6,051 nt of DNA, taken from assembly GCA_905210875.1 (NCBI GenBank), contig CAJLYN010000140.1:1-6051 (forward strand), given 5' to 3'. Each line of letters begins with the position of its first letter. The stretch's first letter is position 1. The stretch is from an uncultured Bacteroides sp. (GTDB lineage Bacteria > Bacteroidota > Bacteroidia > Bacteroidales > UBA11471). This document shows positions 1 through 6,051 of this stretch, in pieces. The position numbers were made by a program, and so were the translations under genes. The notes below the pieces were generated by a model that saw nothing but the letters and a program-made list of their open reading frames with translations, was not told the origin of the DNA and did no database searches.

Positions 1-47
1 ACCCCAACATTAAAAGTGTTGTGCTCTACCAGCTGAGCTAGCGAATC
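1..47 (-). tRNA. tRNA-Lys (anticodon TTT), 3' part beyond the window
   Basis: Read on the minus strand, this gives a tRNA 5' half. The acceptor 5' strand is GATTCGC (47-41) and the TA linker is at 40-39. The D arm GCTC/GAGC encloses the loop AGCTGGTA. The anticodon stem CAACA/TGTTG is perfect (21-17 with 9-5), and its loop CTTTTAA (16-10) has anticodon TTT at 14-12. This reads AAA/AAG lysine codons. The variable loop begins at 4-1 (GGGT), and the T arm and acceptor 3' strand lie outside the window. The arm lengths and the invariant T8, A14 and GG in the D loop all fit. Lysine identity comes directly from the anticodon. Confidence 0.95.
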
Positions 48-86
48 ATCGCACGGTCCGACATAATGTCTTTCTCAAATGCGTGG

Positions 87-118
87 CAAAGGTAAGACTT
101 ATTTTGTATCAGACCAAA
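87..118 (-). promoter_or_regulatory. Bacteroides-type promoter for the tRNA-Lys gene
   Basis: On the minus strand the sequence reads TTTG (118-115), a 20-base spacer, then TACCTTTG (94-87). This matches the Bacteroidota primary sigma consensus of TTTG, 19-21 bases, TAnnTTTG at every fixed position. Transcription would begin near position 80 and give a leader of roughly 30 bases before the tRNA 5' end at 47, to be removed by RNase P. The promoter lies between the AI-2E gene and the tRNA, so the tRNA need not depend on read-through from that gene. Confidence 0.8.
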
Positions 119-154
119 CTTTAAAGGTATTTTTTGAGTGTTAAAAAAAGTTTT

Positions 155-1288
155 TCATTCAGAATTGCGCTTATTTTCAGAAACTTCGGGCGTTTCATCG
201 TTTCTGATATCTTCGCGTAATATGTATCGCTCGTAATACGACTGCAAAAGAGTGGTCAAAGGCAATGCGATAATCATGCCTATCAAACCCAGCAATGTGC
301 CCCATATGGAAAGGGAAAGCAAAATAATGGCAGGATTGAGCCCCATAACGTGCCCCATGATACGAGGCACGAGAATCATATCCTGGATAAGTTGCACTAC
401 AACAAACACTATGACGCAACCGAATACGAGCCACCAAAAACTCTGCCCGGGCTCGGCCGACTTCAGCATGCACAGCAGCAGGGTAGGCAGGAAACCGACC
501 ACCTGCAAATAGGGTACCATGTTGAGTAATCCGATAAAGAGACCGAGCAGTATGGCCAGCGGCAACCCTACGATGGAAAATCCGATACTGAAAAGTATTC
601 CTACCAGAAAAGCCACACAGGCCTGTCCACGGAAGTAACGGTTCATGCTCACCTTCACATCGTTGAACACTTCGAGGGTTTTTGTACGGTATCTATTGGG
701 TATCAATGCTTTGAATCCAGCAATGATTTTGTCGTAATCAAGCAATATGAATATAAGATAGAGAAAGATAATGAGCCAACTGATAATATTGATAATCTGA
801 TTGACCGAGCCGGTGAGCAACGCCCACAACTGGGTGGCGGTCTTTTCTATCAACATACGCCAGTCTTGCGGATTCATGGCCTCGGCAATGCGCGTAAAAT
901 CGATGCGCTCTTGCAAATAGTGGTGCCAACTCTGCGGAATAAGAGGTGTTATGGCCGACCCCCGTGAAAGATAGTCGTGAATCAATGTGCGCATTTTAGT
1001 GGCCTCTTCGACAATTCCGGGTGTGATAAGCCACACAAAAAGAGCTATCACCCCCACGATGGATAGTAACGCCAAGAATATGGCCAAGATGCGAATTTTC
1101 ACTCGACATCGATACTGAATAAACTCGACAAAGGGGTTGACAAGATATGCCATGAGCCAAGCCACAAAAAAGGGAAGTAGCGCGTTTTTGAGCAAACGTA
1201 TCAGGTAAAAGGCGGCTATGATGGCTACTGCCGTGAACAAGATGCGCATTACTCTATCGAACGTGAAAGGCTGTCGAATCGATTTCAT
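155..1288 (-). CDS. AI-2E family transporter (PerM/UPF0118-type membrane protein)
   Basis: This is a 377-residue polytopic inner-membrane protein. Hydrophobic segments lie at about residues 16-33, 35-52, 66-88, 155-183, 224-246, 247-275, 284-303 and 312-350. A soluble stretch lies at about 90-150, between the N-terminal and C-terminal membrane blocks, as is usual in this family. The family signatures GLLNMVPYLQ (about 254-263) and PRIMGHVMGLNP (about 308-319) are present. The C-terminal tail is charged and hydrophilic. Members include TqsA, linked to autoinducer-2 export in E. coli, and others acting as ion antiporters, so the substrate here cannot be told from sequence. I chose ATG at 1288; a TTG two codons upstream is in frame but less likely. 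No clear Shine-Dalgarno is seen, which is normal for Bacteroidota. The gene stands alone and is divergent from the flavoprotein gene. No convincing terminator hairpin follows it before the tRNA promoter. Confidence 0.9.
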   Translation of the reverse strand: MKSIRQPFTFDRVMRILFTAVAIIAAFYLIRLLKNALLPFFVAWLMAYLVNPFVEFIQYRCRVKIRILAIFLALLSIVGVIALFVWLITPGIVEEATKMRTLIHDYLSRGSAITPLIPQSWHHYLQERIDFTRIAEAMNPQDWRMLIEKTATQLWALLTGSVNQIINIISWLIIFLYLIFILLDYDKIIAGFKALIPNRYRTKTLEVFNDVKVSMNRYFRGQACVAFLVGILFSIGFSIVGLPLAILLGLFIGLLNMVPYLQVVGFLPTLLLCMLKSAEPGQSFWWLVFGCVIVFVVVQLIQDMILVPRIMGHVMGLNPAIILLSLSIWGTLLGLIGMIIALPLTTLLQSYYERYILREDIRNDETPEVSENKRNSE

Positions 1289-1341
1289 AATCAATCTTTA
1301 CATTAAAAAAATCCTTGGGAAGAAAACTTTCTCAAGATGGA

Positions 1342-1374
1342 CAAATGTAAATAAATTCGTCGGAATAATCTAAA
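1342..1374 (-). promoter_or_regulatory. Probable promoter of the AI-2E transporter gene
   Basis: On the minus strand, TACATTTG (1349-1342) matches the TAnnTTTG -7 element exactly. TTTA (1374-1371) lies 21 bases upstream as a 3-of-4 match to the -33 TTTG. The expected leader is about 45 bases to the ATG at 1288. A second candidate lies further upstream: TAAATTTG at 1450-1443 with TTTG at 1477-1474. Its spacer is 23 bases, outside the usual 19-21, and it would give a leader of about 150 bases. Confidence 0.5.
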
Positions 1375-1495
1375 AACGAACAGTAATTAAAGCGATAAAA
1401 ATTTTTCTTTCAACCAAACCGAAGCTGTGGAAATATTCTCAACAAATTTATAAGATGCAAACAATATCGCCGACAAATCTTTTTACGTCAACAGC

Positions 1496-1526
1496 TTTTC
1501 TGTAACAGATAAAAATGCTACCTTTG
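1496..1526 (+). promoter_or_regulatory. Bacteroides-type promoter of the flavoprotein gene
   Basis: TTTT at 1496-1499 (3 of 4 for TTTG), a 19-base spacer, then TACCTTTG at 1519-1526, a full match to TAnnTTTG and identical to the -7 element of the tRNA promoter in this window. Initiation would fall near 1533, giving a leader of about 40 bases to the ATG at 1576. An 11-base palindrome, TCTGTAACAGA (1499-1509), sits in the spacer. Confidence 0.65.
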
Positions 1527-1575
1527 TCTTCAACGGAAAGAATGATATTCCTCGTACCCATAATTCTATGTCATC

Positions 1576-2196
1576 ATGAAAGTCCTACTTATCAATGGAA
1601 GTCCGCATGCCAATGGTTGTACCTACACCGCTTTACACGAAATAGAAACGACTTTGCACGCTCAAGGCATCGATACCGAAATGCTCTATCTCGGTCACAA
1701 ACCCATTGCCGGTTGCATTGCCTGCGGCAGTTGCCTGAAAACCGGCTACTGCTTTCGAGACGATCAAGTGCGGGAAATCCAGAAAAGGATAGAAGAATTC
1801 GATGGTCTCATTATTGGCTCACCGGTCTATTACAGTGCCCCCACAGGGCAATTGGTTTCATTTTTGAACCGATTGTTCTATGCCACAGGTTCTCGATGGG
1901 CTGGGAAATTAGGTGCTTCGGTAGTATCGTGCCGACGGGGAGGTGCATCGGCCACCTTTGAACAACTCAACCAATATTTCACCATCAGCAACATGCCGAT
2001 TGTCTCCTCTCAATATTGGAACTCGGTACACGGTTATACACCCGACGATGTACACAAAGACGAGGAAGGGCTACAAACCATGCGCGTTCTTGGACTGAAC
2101 ATGGCTTGGCTGCTCCGATGCATCGAGGCGGGGAAAAAACAAGGCATTGAAAAGCCCGTATATGAGTCAAGACTCATGACCTCGTTTATAAAATAG
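1576..2196 (+). CDS. Flavodoxin-fold NAD(P)H-dependent oxidoreductase with an iron-sulfur-flavoprotein-like cysteine motif
   Basis: This 206-residue cytoplasmic protein belongs to the NADPH-dependent FMN reductase/flavodoxin-like superfamily. A first beta strand MKVLLING leads into the FMN phosphate loop GSPHANGCT (residues 8-16). The segment GSPVYYSAPTGQ (about 81-92) corresponds to the loop that packs on the isoalloxazine ring. Between them lie Cys47, Cys50, Cys53 and Cys59, spaced C-X2-C-X2-C-X5-C. That falls within the C-X2-C-X2-C-X4-7-C pattern that binds a [4Fe-4S] cluster in archaeal iron-sulfur flavoproteins (Isf). Whether a cluster forms here is inference. Many bacterial relatives keep some of these cysteines and are annotated simply as flavodoxin family or NAD(P)H-dependent oxidoreductase. 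FMN binding is the safer call; the substrate is unknown. The gene has its own promoter and is divergent from the AI-2E gene. The start ATG directly precedes the conserved first strand, so it is well supported. Confidence 0.85.
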   Translation: MKVLLINGSPHANGCTYTALHEIETTLHAQGIDTEMLYLGHKPIAGCIACGSCLKTGYCFRDDQVREIQKRIEEFDGLIIGSPVYYSAPTGQLVSFLNRLFYATGSRWAGKLGASVVSCRRGGASATFEQLNQYFTISNMPIVSSQYWNSVHGYTPDDVHKDEEGLQTMRVLGLNMAWLLRCIEAGKKQGIEKPVYESRLMTSFIK

Positions 2197-2217
2197 GATT
2201 TTCAATAATCTCTTAAC

Positions 2218-2240
2218 GTCACATTTAAAAGAAATGTGAC
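2218..2240. repeat. Perfect 9-bp inverted repeat between the flavoprotein gene and dacB
   Basis: GTCACATTT (2218-2226) and AAATGTGAC (2232-2240) pair without a mismatch around the loop AAAAG. The hairpin starts 22 bases after the flavoprotein stop and ends 91 bases before the dacB ATG. No T tract follows on either strand, so it is not a standard intrinsic terminator. It could stabilise the upstream 3' end, attenuate read-through, or be an operator. GTCACAT recurs in direct orientation at 2311-2317. Confidence 0.6.
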
Positions 2241-2331
2241 AGGAGACAGATCGCGACTCGGATTGAAAAAAAATCAGCACATCGAGAACGGAAAATTATT
2301 TGTCGGACAAGTCACATATAAGTCTGCCTGC

Positions 2332-3809
2332 ATGAAAATAAGCTCTTTACCTCAAAAGACATTTGTGTGGGCAATATTGGTATGGCTTGTCCTGATGCCA
2401 ACAGGAATCGCGCAAAACAGCAAGACAATCAGCCCGATAGGAGGAGAAAACGCCTCGTTTGGGTTATGCATCATCGACACCAAGTCGGGAGATGTCGTTG
2501 CGGCCCATCAGGCCGAAACCTTTTTCACCCCGGCATCGACACAGAAACTCATCACGGCTGCCACCCTGTTGATGTGCTACCAGCCCGAGCAACGACTGAC
2601 AACCCGTGTATTCTACGATGGCACCATTTCCAAGCGAGGGCATCTCTCGGGCAGCCTCTATATCCGGGGATGTGGCGACCCGTCGCTCGGTTCACAATAT
2701 GCCGGTACACCCTCCGACATATTCATCGAAGAGGTCGTTCAGGCCACAAAAAAAGCTGGCATAAGCACCATTTCGGGAACTGTTGTTGCCGACGACCGTG
2801 CCATGGCCGGCAACCCGGTCGTGAGCAAATGGCTGTGGGAAGATGTGGGCAACTACTATGCAGCAGGCTGTTATGGCATTAACTATGCCGACAACTTGTT
2901 TGCCGCCACTTTCCGTACGAGTGAACCCGACAGCCAACCCGTTCTTCTCGACATCAACCCCGAAGTCGAAGGCCTTCGCATCGACTACTCCGGCCTGTCG
3001 ACCAACCGTTCGGGACGCGACAGCGCCTACTTCTACGGTGCCCCTTATGAATATACCCGCCGCCTTTACGGTTCACTACCGGCCCATCGCGAGACTTTCA
3101 CCATCAAAGGCGACCTGCCCGACCCACCCTATTTTCTGGCCACACAACTCACAGAAGCTCTGCGCCATGCCGGAATAAAAGTTATCGGGCAACCCACTAC
3201 GGCACGCCAGCTCCACGAATCGGGGGAGGAACTCCCGGGTATGAAACCGAAGGTCATCTCCTGTATCTCTACACCTCCCCCACCCTGGCCGAAATGCTGC
3301 GCCACACGCTCACCCGCAGTGACAACCTCTACGCCGAAGCACTCCTGCGTCAAGTGGAGCTGTCTGTCGCCCCGACCTCCACACTGTCAGGCAGTATCGA
3401 ACAGATGAAAAAGATATGGCGCGAAACAGGTTTTCCCATCGACGGTGCTACAATCTATGACGGTTCGGGACTATCACCTCTCAATCGTATTACACCGCTC
3501 ATGATGTGCAAACTGTTGGCCCACGTAACCCGTCTGGGTAATGGAGGTGGCCTTCTCCCCGACCTGTTGCCAAAGCCGGGCGAAGGTACCCTCAAACGAC
3601 TGATGCCCGACCCGGCAGTTGCACCATTCCTCCGACTAAAAAGCGGAAGCATGACCGATGTACAGTGTTATGCCGGTTACTATACGGGCCGACACACCTA
3701 TGCCGTAGTAGTCATGGTCAAACACTTTTCCGACCCCAGAAATCAGGTCCAGCAAGAAATAGCCGACATGCTCTCCTGCCTGTTTCTTTCCATCGAAAAC
3801 GACAAGTAA
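2332..3809 (+). pseudogene. dacB: D-alanyl-D-alanine carboxypeptidase/endopeptidase (PBP4/DacB, peptidase S13), frame broken by one base
   Basis: S13 enzymes trim peptidoglycan stem peptides and crosslinks in the periplasm. An N-terminal signal peptide (residues 1-27, hydrophobic core about 11-21, likely cut after GIA) starts at the ATG at 2332. An in-frame ATG at 2236 lies inside a hairpin and adds 32 unrelated residues, so I reject it. The SxxK motif, in PASTQKL, has Ser69 (codon at 2536) and Lys72. After about residue 303 (LPG, codon at 3238) the frame turns into cysteine- and proline-rich nonsense and stops at 3408. The true continuation is one base back: YETEGHLLYLYTSPTLAEML from 3240 onward, then the SxN motif SDN at 3318-3326, the KTG-type motif KSG at 3639-3647, and the stop at 3809. 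Adding one base between about 3219 and 3240 restores one 492-residue protein, normal for the family. Likely sites are the five-G run at 3222-3226 or CCCGGG at 3234-3239. As written, the nucleophile and the other two motifs lie in separate frames. This is either a real inactivating deletion or a sequence error. Confidence 0.85.
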
Positions 3810-3841
3810 TCCCTACGTTTTATCACTCTATAAAATGCCCA

Positions 3842-4501
3842 ATGATTAAAACACTCATTCTCGACTTTGATGGCACTTTGGCCGACACTCAGACTTGCAT
3901 CGTTGCCTCCACCCAAGCCACCCTGCACAGGCTGCAACTCCCTGCGGTAGAGCAGGAAGAGATTATCTCGCGCATCGGGCTTCCGCTGCGAACGGTACTT
4001 GCCGACGGTGCCCACATTCCTCAGGGAGAAACACTCGACAAGGCTGTCGACATTTACCGCGAGGTTTTCGACGAGATAAGCCCAAGCACCACACGTCTTT
4101 TTCCACGAGTCAAAGAGACCATGATGCGACTACACGCCGACGGCACGACATTGACTATCGCCTCGGGAAAGAGTCGCCGCGTACTCCTGCAGATGTTGCG
4201 TGACTTTGGCCTCCATGCTCTTGTCAAAGCTATTGTTTGCGACGACGACGTCACCCACAAAAAACCGGCCCCAGACATGGCTCTGCTGGCACTGTCGCTC
4301 ACAGGCACTCACCCCACCGAGGCCCTCGTGGTAGGCGACACCTCTTTCGACATTGAGATGGGCCGCCGGGCAGGCTGCCCTACCTGCGGTGTCTCATATG
4401 GCAACCACAGCCGAGACACCCTTAAAGAGGCCGGAGCCGACTTTCTCATCGACGAGTTTGCCCAGCTGCGCGAAATCGTGCTGTCCAGTCGGGAAGGTTA
4501 G
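3842..4501 (+). CDS. HAD-superfamily subfamily IA phosphatase (phosphoglycolate phosphatase/PpaX-like)
   Basis: This 219-residue cytoplasmic hydrolase has all four HAD motifs. Motif I is DFDGTL, with nucleophile Asp8 and acid/base Asp10. Motif II is TIASGKS, with Ser108. Motif III is KKPAPD, with Lys141. Motif IV is VVGDTSFD, with Asp166 and Asp170 for Mg2+. A helical C1 cap fits between motifs I and II (about residues 15-85). The layout resembles phosphoglycolate phosphatase (Gph), pyrophosphatase PpaX and sugar phosphatases, but substrate cannot be read from the motifs. I chose ATG at 3842 because motif I begins seven codons later; the frame stays open upstream to 3665, but that part is the antiphase shadow of dacB. 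The gene begins 32 bases after the dacB stop with no terminator or recognised promoter between, so cotranscription with dacB is likely. The strong hairpin at 4549-4589 ends the unit. Confidence 0.9.
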   Translation: MIKTLILDFDGTLADTQTCIVASTQATLHRLQLPAVEQEEIISRIGLPLRTVLADGAHIPQGETLDKAVDIYREVFDEISPSTTRLFPRVKETMMRLHADGTTLTIASGKSRRVLLQMLRDFGLHALVKAIVCDDDVTHKKPAPDMALLALSLTGTHPTEALVVGDTSFDIEMGRRAGCPTCGVSYGNHSRDTLKEAGADFLIDEFAQLREIVLSSREG

Positions 4502-4548
4502 TACCACGGAACAGAGAGAGGCCTCTCTGCATTACGCACCCAAGATAA

Positions 4549-4589
4549 AAAGCGAAGACTTCCGACCTGTTGTCGGAAGCCTTCGCTTT
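4549..4589. terminator. Bidirectional intrinsic terminator between convergent genes
   Basis: Arms AAAGCGAAG (4549-4557) plus CTTCCGAC (4559-4566) pair with GTCGGAAG (4572-4579) plus CTTCGCTTT (4581-4589). There is one A/C mismatch (4558/4580) and a five-base loop CTGTT, 17 base pairs in all. On the plus strand the stem runs into a T-rich tail (to about 4595). On the minus strand it is followed by a run of five T (4551-4547). It lies 47 bases past the HAD stop at 4501 and 55 bases past the pfp stop at 4645, so it can serve both. Confidence 0.9.
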
Positions 4590-4644
4590 CTCTTTATAAG
4601 GGAATGCAGGGGCGACGGTGTTCTGACGCCCCGACAATAGAATC

Positions 4645-6051
4645 TTACTGATGTTCGAGACGGAGCGTTTCGGTAGGCTGGTCGCACACTTCGGTGGGGC
4701 CAAAATACTGAATCGGTCCGGGATAGACATAGCAAGTCTCGCGTTCCCATTGCTTGCGTTGCGAAACAAAATACCTGAACGGAGCCCCTTCAAGATTTAC
4801 CAAAGCCTTCTGTATGACAGGTTTCATCTCACCGTTACGGCGTTCCATGTTCATCATCATGGTAACGGGCACACCACCGGCAATCCACTCTTCGGCAGGA
4901 CGGGTAGTATTACGCACCGACGACATATATCCAGTGCGACCCTCTCCGATGAGCATGGCAGCTGTATATCCAAGTGAATAACAATAATTGGCATCAAAAT
5001 TAGAGGGAGCGGCGCAACGACCTTCATAACCGAAGAAGTGGGTCTGTGTAGCAAACTTTCCTACATAGGTTCCCTCGGCTTTCATCTCGGCCAATCGACG
5101 ACCTACCATCTCGGCCAGAAGTTTCTCGGTTTCAATAAGCGAAACTTGCACGTTACCATGTGGGTCGCGGTCGAGCGTGAGCTGACGGGCCACTGGCTCG
5201 GGCAAAGTCGAGTAGATAGCCGCATTCTCGGGCGAGAGATGTTGCGTGATGTAATTAATCTGCTCCGACTTGCGCACCATGGCATACTCATGACCATGTG
5301 CAGCCAGGAAATCATTCAATTCATCGATAAGTTTCTTCATGGCCGGAATAAACTCAATAAGACCTTCGGGAATAAGAACGGTACCGAAGTTGCTTCCTTC
5401 CGAGGCACGCACGGCCACGGCATTGGCGATGTAATTGACAATATCGTCGAGCGTCTGCTGCTTGGCCTCAACCTCCTCGGAGATAAGGCAGATGTTGGGC
5501 TGCGTCTGCAACGCGCATTCCAGGGCAATGTGTGATGCCGAACGGCCCATCAGCTTAATGAAATGCCAATACTTCTTGGCCGAATTGCAGTCGCGTTGTA
5601 TATTACCGATAACCTCGGAATAGACTTTGCAAGCGGTGTCAAAACCAAACGAACTTTCAATCATTTCGTTTTTCAAGTCACCATCAATAGTCTTGGGGCA
5701 ACCTATCACCTGCACACCGGCACCTATCTGCTTGTAATACTCGGCAAGGACGCAGGCATTGGTATTGGAATCATCACCACCGATAATAACCAATGCGGTG
5801 ATGTTCAAATCCTTCAATATTTGAAGACCCTTATCGAACTGTTCTTTCTTTTCAAGTTTGGTACGCCCCGAGCCAATAATGTCGAAACCTCCCGTATTAC
5901 GGTATTCGTCAATGATATCGGCCGTGAGTTCCATGTATTTGTGGTCGATGAGACCGGCCGGGCCGAGCAAAAAGCCGAAAAGACGAGAATCTTTGTTCAT
6001 TTTCTTGATTCCATCGAAAAGGCCGGCAATAACATTGTGTCCGCCAGGAGC
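4645..6051 (-). CDS. pfp: Pyrophosphate-dependent 6-phosphofructokinase, long form (5' end beyond the window)
   Basis: This enzyme reversibly phosphorylates fructose 6-phosphate to fructose 1,6-bisphosphate using PPi (EC 2.7.1.90), in cytoplasmic glycolysis and gluconeogenesis. The 468 visible residues begin inside the N-terminal glycine-rich loop: [17 protein letters not shown] is encoded at 6051-6001, upstream of an internal ATG at 6000 that is therefore not the start. GGDDS (5781-5767) carries the second Asp typical of PPi-dependent enzymes where ATP-dependent bacterial PFKs usually have Gly. PKTIDGDL (5697-5674) holds the Lys linked to PPi use and the catalytic TID loop. [11 protein letters not shown] follows as the sugar-phosphate-binding segment. 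The length already exceeds the ATP-PFK size (about 320), so this is the long PFP clade of about 550 residues, meaning roughly 80 residues are missing. The reading frame is clean. It converges on the HAD gene and shares the terminator. The promoter is outside the window. Confidence 0.95.
   Translation of the reverse strand, partial: APGGHNVIAGLFDGIKKMNKDSRLFGFLLGPAGLIDHKYMELTADIIDEYRNTGGFDIIGSGRTKLEKKEQFDKGLQILKDLNITALVIIGGDDSNTNACVLAEYYKQIGAGVQVIGCPKTIDGDLKNEMIESSFGFDTACKVYSEVIGNIQRDCNSAKKYWHFIKLMGRSASHIALECALQTQPNICLISEEVEAKQQTLDDIVNYIANAVAVRASEGSNFGTVLIPEGLIEFIPAMKKLIDELNDFLAAHGHEYAMVRKSEQINYITQHLSPENAAIYSTLPEPVARQLTLDRDPHGNVQVSLIETEKLLAEMVGRRLAEMKAEGTYVGKFATQTHFFGYEGRCAAPSNFDANYCYSLGYTAAMLIGEGRTGYMSSVRNTTRPAEEWIAGGVPVTMMMNMERRNGEMKPVIQKALVNLEGAPFRYFVSQRKQWERETCYVYPGPIQYFGPTEVCDQPTETLRLEHQ

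Noticed and set aside
1..154. The tRNA-Lys gene as an integration (att) site for a mobile element
   Set aside because: The tRNA 3' end, where attachment sites usually lie, is outside the window. Nothing on the visible side resembles an integrase, excisionase or tRNA-derived direct repeat.
2236..2331. An earlier start for DacB at 2236
   Set aside because: The ATG lies within the 3' arm of the perfect hairpin, and the added 32 residues would bury the clear signal peptide that begins at 2332.
3219..3245. Programmed -1 ribosomal frameshifting as the explanation for the DacB frame change
   Set aside because: The zero-frame codons TCG GGG GAG across the G run do not form an X-XXY-YYZ slippery heptamer, since the second tRNA would pair poorly after the slip. 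I see no evident stimulatory stem-loop just downstream. S13 peptidases are not known for this. A mutation or sequence error is simpler.
3294..3809. The C-terminal half of DacB as a separate gene starting at ATG 3294
   Set aside because: The ATG is a methionine inside the conserved stretch TLAEML, and the same frame encodes matching DacB sequence upstream of it (from about 3240). The piece lacks a signal peptide and the nucleophile.
3665..3841. A 59-residue N-terminal extension of the HAD phosphatase
   Set aside because: It overlaps the dacB 3' end in another frame and has no family resemblance. Motif I follows directly after the ATG at 3842, as expected for this family.
4515..4528. Palindrome AGAGAGGCCTCTCT after the HAD gene as a second terminator
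   Set aside because: It would leave only a five-base-pair stem around a four-base loop, has no T tract, and lies just before a far stronger terminator. It is probably a chance effect of AG/CT repeats.
5038..5535. A plus-strand open frame of 165 codons opposite pfp
   Set aside because: It is antisense to conserved pfp coding sequence, has no recognisable domain and has no promoter or neighbour supporting it. The same holds for the smaller open frames opposite the AI-2E gene.

Overview
The window looks like ordinary chromosomal DNA from a member of the Bacteroidota, most likely the order Bacteroidales. The main evidence is two promoters of the Bacteroides type (a TTTG-like -33 element, 19-20 bases, then TACCTTTG as the -7 element). 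Weak or absent Shine-Dalgarno sequences, a long-form pyrophosphate-dependent phosphofructokinase and a secreted S13 D-Ala-D-Ala carboxypeptidase all agree with this. I cannot name a genus.

Layout from left to right: (1) positions 1-47 hold the 5' part of a tRNA-Lys(TTT) gene on the minus strand, cut by the window edge, with its own promoter at 87-118. (2) A minus-strand AI-2E/PerM-family membrane protein lies at 155-1288. (3) A 287-base divergent region (1289-1575) carries promoters for both flanking genes. (4) A plus-strand run follows: a small flavodoxin-fold protein with an iron-sulfur-flavoprotein-like cysteine cluster (1576-2196), a secreted PBP4/DacB-type peptidase whose frame is broken by one base (2332-3809), and a HAD phosphatase (3842-4501). 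(5) A strong hairpin at 4549-4589 sits between convergent genes and suits termination in both directions. (6) The 3' part of a PPi-dependent phosphofructokinase gene, on the minus strand, fills 4645 to the right edge.

The genes look like core housekeeping and accessory metabolism, not a dedicated system: sugar-phosphate metabolism (Pfp, HAD phosphatase), cell-wall trimming (DacB), redox (flavoprotein), membrane transport and translation. I see no phage, transposon, CRISPR, defence or secretion cluster and found no convincing undescribed system. The points most worth a second look are the broken dacB frame (a true mutation or a one-base sequence error), the C-X2-C-X2-C-X5-C motif in the flavoprotein, and an unexplained perfect hairpin before dacB whose arm sequence recurs just upstream of the dacB start.
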